From NCBI GenBank assembly GCA_000440235.1, contig ALKQ01000001.1, forward strand, positions 62,001-126,000: a DNA stretch of 64,000 nt, read 5' to 3'. This DNA is from Streptococcus suis 10581. GTDB lineage: Bacteria > Bacillota > Bacilli > Lactobacillales > Streptococcaceae. The notes beneath the pieces are model-generated. The model saw only the letters and a list, made by a program, of their open reading frames with translations, had not been told where the DNA came from and did not search any database. The stretch's first letter is position 1, and the number at the start of each line of letters is the position of its first letter. Of this stretch, positions 61,374 to 64,000 are shown one piece after another. A program made the translations under genes and the position numbers.

Positions 61374-62807
61374 ATGAATCAAAACTTATCTCACTATCAA
61401 TTTTCTCCAGAAAGCCAATACCTAGATCGAAAATCAGCCAGAAAGAAACCGTCTGAACTTCTCAAACACCTGATTGCTTTTGCCAATGCGGATGGCGGTC
61501 AATTGGTTATTGGTATTGAGGATGAGAAACAGGAAAATATTATCACTGGTTTCAAGGACGGCAGGGCTTATCCCATAGACGATTTCAAAAAGATTGATCG
61601 TGAGATGCGTGAGACTCCTTTGGATTTATCTTTTGAGGAAATCCCTGTAATCAATCATAAGGGTGAAGAAGATTTCATTTTAGTTATCTCTGTGGAATTG
61701 TCATCAAATCGTGTGATTGCAGCACCAAATGATGACGTTTATCTTCGTCAAGGAGATGAATCTGTCAAGTTGAGTTATGAGCAACGGACTCAACTCAGTT
61801 ATGATAAAGGACAACGCTTCTTTGAAGATGAGTTCGTCCCTGATGCTAGTCTGGAAGATATTGATGAAACTATCGTACAGGATTTCAAAAGTCACTTTGA
61901 TTTATCAGAGCGATCCACAGAGGAAATTCTCAAAGCTAGACGTTTTTTGGTTAATGGAAAATTGACTAAAGCCGCCATTTTACTTTTTGGAAAGTATCCG
62001 TCAGCTTTCTTTCCCCAAGCTCGTGTTCGTTTTCAGCGATTTGATGGTACGGATATGGGAACAGGTAGTAGTTTTAATGTTATTAAGGAAGTGACTTTTG
62101 ATGATGCTCTCCCAACTTTGATTATCAAGGTTCGAGATTTTATTCGTACTCAGCTTCGTGAATTTCAGTATTTGGATGACAATGGGCAATTCCAAATTTT
62201 GCCTGAGTATCCTGAATTTGCCTGGTTTGAAGGTGTTGTCAATGCTGTAACTCACCGTGATTATTCTGTCTATGGTGATCACATTCGTGTGCTTATGTTT
62301 GATGATCGACTAGAGATTCATAGCCCAGGGAAATTACCTAATATTGTAACAGTTGAAAATATCAAGCATGAACGCTTTTCGAGAAATCCACGTATTGCTC
62401 GAACTCTGACCGAGTTCGGTTGGGTACGTGAGATGAATGAAGGTGTTAAACGTATCTACTCGGAGATGGAATCTGCATTTCTCCATGAACCTAAATTCTC
62501 AGAACCTGGGAATAAGGTTGTCCTGACGCTTGAGAACAACATTGTCAGCCGACATCTCCGTACAAGAGACAGCTTGGAAAAACAGTTCTCTGATTTTGGT
62601 GCATTAACAGCAGACGAGCAATTGATTGTCCACTATATGTATAACTCAGGCAATAAAATGACAACCGCAAAAGCCATTGAGCTTACAGGCAGGAGTCGAT
62701 CATTTGTTGTTAAATTACTTCATAATCTTCGTGACCTAGAAATCATTACTTGGTTTGGTTCAAGTAAAAATGACCGCAATCAGTATTATCTTTTAGTTGA
62801 TAAATGA
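61374..62807 (+). CDS. AlbA_2 (Schlafen-like) DNA-binding/ATPase regulator, copy 2
   Basis: This 477-residue protein has the same length and domains as the gene at 42377 (AlbA_2, GHKL ATPase, winged helix), with about nine in ten residues identical. DNA differs at many synonymous sites, so this is not a recent duplication. AAGGAG precedes the ATG at 61374; an in-frame ATG at 61356 lies before that site. It is followed by the same 10-bp repeat array and a terminator of similar sequence. Confidence 0.8.
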   Translation: MNQNLSHYQFSPESQYLDRKSARKKPSELLKHLIAFANADGGQLVIGIEDEKQENIITGFKDGRAYPIDDFKKIDREMRETPLDLSFEEIPVINHKGEEDFILVISVELSSNRVIAAPNDDVYLRQGDESVKLSYEQRTQLSYDKGQRFFEDEFVPDASLEDIDETIVQDFKSHFDLSERSTEEILKARRFLVNGKLTKAAILLFGKYPSAFFPQARVRFQRFDGTDMGTGSSFNVIKEVTFDDALPTLIIKVRDFIRTQLREFQYLDDNGQFQILPEYPEFAWFEGVVNAVTHRDYSVYGDHIRVLMFDDRLEIHSPGKLPNIVTVENIKHERFSRNPRIARTLTEFGWVREMNEGVKRIYSEMESAFLHEPKFSEPGNKVVLTLENNIVSRHLRTRDSLEKQFSDFGALTADEQLIVHYMYNSGNKMTTAKAIELTGRSRSFVVKLLHNLRDLEIITWFGSSKNDRNQYYLLVDK

Positions 62808-62834
62808 TTACAGTCAGGATACTATTAGTAATAA

Positions 62835-62914
62835 GAATACAGTAGAATACAGTAGAATACAGTAGAATACAGTAGAATACAGTAGAATACAGTAGAATAC
62901 AGTAGAATACAGAA
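62835..62914 (+). repeat. 10-bp tandem repeat array 2 (GAATACAGTA)
   Basis: Seven perfect copies and one variant lie in the same place, phase and copy number as the array at 43839-43918. Confidence 0.95.
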
Positions 62915-62955
62915 AAAGCGGTTATCAACAATCAGGTCGATAACCACTTTTTTTC
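62913..62955 (+). terminator. Terminator after AlbA_2 copy 2
   Basis: AAAAGCGGTTATC pairs with GATAACCACTTTT with one mismatch, followed by T. It starts within the last repeat unit. Confidence 0.7.
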
Positions 62956-63015
62956 ACTATAGACATTATTTCAAGAATCGGCTGCGAATATGTCAAATTC
63001 GTTTAGGGGAGTATT

Positions 63016-63177
63016 TCATTTATCCGCTAATTCTTTCAATAATTCATCGTATTGGTTCATAGCACTTTTTAATTCTGTGTCAAAGTCAAAAGTTGTCTCA
63101 GCTTTGAGAATACTGGTTTCTACACTCGAATCCTCTTTACAAACTTTTGTAGTACTGATACTCAGTGGAACATTCAT
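63016..63177 (-). pseudogene. Remnant antitoxin (toxin-binding tail kept, toxin lost)
   Basis: A 53-codon frame starts MNVPLSIST after GGGAGGCG and ends FDTELKSAMNQYDELLKELADK, which matches the C-terminal helix of the antitoxin at 44369-44590. The AbrB DNA-binding half is replaced by unrelated sequence, and no doc gene is left. If expressed it could be a stand-alone anti-toxin. Confidence 0.65.
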
Positions 63178-63291
63178 TAGCTACGCCTCCCAATTTTGTA
63201 ACTATATTATACATAGAATGTGTGAAAATTAAAAATGAATACTTTGGGGTGGTGCATTTTCTAGAATCAATAGTAAGGTAAACTTTTATAT

Positions 63292-63338
63292 TTTCTGGTT
63301 CGATTTTGCTTATTTTACTTGAAAATTTACCTTATTTT
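63292..63338. repeat. Right-end motifs of element 2
   Basis: ATTTTCTGGTTCGA (63292-63305) is the inverse of the motif at 46205-46218. AAAATTTACCTTATTTT (63322-63338) is an exact direct copy of 44950-44966. The rest of 63178-63440 holds no gene. Confidence 0.6.
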
Positions 63339-63440
63339 GATGAAATTAGTTGAAATTGGATGAAATATTAAGTTTTGAAAAACCGTAAAAACGTTGATTC
63401 TAAAGGCTTTTAAAATTGGTTGAAATAAACAATGCTCCAA

Positions 63441-63530
63441 CCAGGTCTTAAGAAAGCACGTAATGTTAGCCAATTCTCTAAACGTTTACATACCTCGATA
63501 TATCAACGTTTCAAAGCACTCAAGAGTCGC
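63441..63530 (+). repeat. att copy 3 (right end of element 2)
   Basis: CCAGGTCTTAAGAAAGCACG begins a third rpsI tail, degenerate in its last codons (reads NVSQFSKRL with no stop). It is followed by TATATCAACGTTTC (63499-63512) and AAAGCACTCAAGAG identical to copy 2. It marks the return to the chromosome. Confidence 0.88.
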
Positions 63531-63739
63531 TTTTTTATAATTAGGTAGTTTTTATAGTTACAACGGATTTTGATTGATGTCATAATCGGTTCAGAGTCAA
63601 ATCCATACCAATTGGAAATCAAAAGGGTTGAGGAACCTTTGAAGGTTGAAAATGAGGCAAACATAGCTACCTTCTTTAATGGTTCTGTCAGTAGGGAGTT
63701 GTTCATGAAACACTTTCACCATTTCTATCAATATCCCAC

Positions 63740-63768
63740 TTAACATTTTCGCTTGTTTTTGATATACT
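63740..63768 (+). promoter_or_regulatory. Promoter of the PPOX-family gene
   Basis: TTAACA (63740-63745) is 17 bp from TATACT (63763-63768). Confidence 0.75.
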
Positions 63769-63800
63769 TTAGAAAATAGGTGTTTTCAAGGGGTGATACC

Positions 63801-64000
63801 ATGGAACTAAAAGATATTATGCATATTTTGGAAGATATGAAGGTTGGAGTTTTTGCAACTCTGGATGAGTATGGAAATCCACATGCTCGTCATGCTCATA
63901 TCACTGCAGCAAACGAAGAAGGGATTTTCTTTATGACAAGCCCAGAAACGCATTTCTATGATCAATTGATGGGGGATCAAAGAGTTGCGATGACTGCTAT
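63801..64000 (+). CDS. Pyridoxamine-5'-phosphate-oxidase-family protein, 3'-truncated by window
   Basis: Only the first 66 codons are visible. MELKDIMHILEDMKVGVFATLDEYGNPHARHAHI is broken here as a start helix, then ATLDEYGNPHARH, the first beta strands of the split-barrel FMN-binding fold, and a strand with GIFFMTSPETHFYDQL. Members bind flavin or heme and often act in general stress. AAGGGGTGATACC lies before the ATG. It is core chromosome beyond the insertion site. Confidence 0.75.
   Translation, partial: MELKDIMHILEDMKVGVFATLDEYGNPHARHAHITAANEEGIFFMTSPETHFYDQLMGDQRVAMTA

Larger units (their letters stand above)
44865..63512. mobile_element. Element 2: integrative element in rpsI
   Basis: It is bounded by rpsI-tail repeats near 44817 and 63441, with its own integrase beside the left att. 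It carries a putative Rep, a second recombinase, two frameshifted genes, a Sec10-like surface protein and an envelope gene cluster, regulator/TA genes and a second AlbA_2 module. It is AT-rich. No type IV secretion genes were seen. Two decayed genes suggest that it may no longer excise by itself. Confidence 0.75.

Noticed and set aside
62746..62931. Minus-strand open frame with a repeating YSTVFYCILL peptide
   Set aside because: It arises from the 10-bp repeat array read backwards; it has no ribosome site.
63561..63743. 60-codon open frame after att copy 3
   Set aside because: It has no start signal or recognised family. It could be a gene remnant of the displaced chromosome, but support is too weak.
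1..64000. tRNA genes and insertion sequences
   Set aside because: No cloverleaf sequence or transposase was recognised in the window.

Overview
The window looks like a Streptococcus suis-type streptococcal chromosome. The evidence is moderate-to-low GC, strong extended -10 promoters, AAGGAG ribosome sites, LPxTG surface proteins, a pneumococcus-like N-glycan foraging locus, and rplM-rpsI carrying mobile elements at the 3' end of rpsI. The species call is an inference from gene families and layout; no database search was made.

Positions 1-22.6 kb are a host-glycan utilisation region. A wall-anchored GH85 endo-beta-N-acetylglucosaminidase (EndoD-like, cut by the left edge) would release N-glycans outside the cell. 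An ABC importer (two permeases and a lipoprotein) would take them up, powered by the separately encoded MsmK ATPase. Cytoplasmic GH92, GH125 and GH38 mannosidases, a GH20 hexosaminidase and a ROK sugar kinase would then dismantle them. A YesM/YesN-type two-component system, a DUF624 protein and a PucR-like regulator sit beside the transporter. CcpA (cre) sites lie between the divergent GH92/GH125 genes and in front of msmK.

Positions 22.7-30.0 kb are core chromosome: a small membrane protein, an aromatic-acid-exporter-family protein, a DUF1761-like protein, a PASTA/SH3 membrane protein, rlmB (apparently leaderless), a NYN nuclease, DegV, a TIM-barrel protein, and the L13-leader-rplM-rpsI operon.

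Positions 29.96-63.5 kb are two integrated elements in tandem, both in the 3' end of rpsI. Three copies of the rpsI tail and its flank (near 29917, 44817 and 63441) bound them. Element 1 (about 29965-44864) has an integrase, a CI-like repressor with three ATTC-N5-GAAT operators, an HTH protein, a DnaD-like replication protein with four 15-bp iterons, two MobC-like proteins, a candidate oriT, a complete type I restriction-modification locus with two hsdS loci that each carry an invertible half, an AlbA_2/ATPase gene followed by a 10-bp repeat array, and a Doc/AbrB toxin-antitoxin pair. Element 2 (about 44865-63512) has its own integrase, a frameshifted excisionase, a putative rolling-circle Rep, a frameshifted OB-fold gene, a second recombinase, a highly structured RNA candidate, an XRE regulator, a Sec10/PgrA-like LPxTG protein, four genes for envelope proteins of unknown role, an ImmA/IrrE regulator pair, and a second copy of the AlbA_2-repeat-antitoxin module with the toxin lost.

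After the last att copy the chromosome resumes with a pyridoxamine-5'-phosphate-oxidase-family gene, cut by the right edge.
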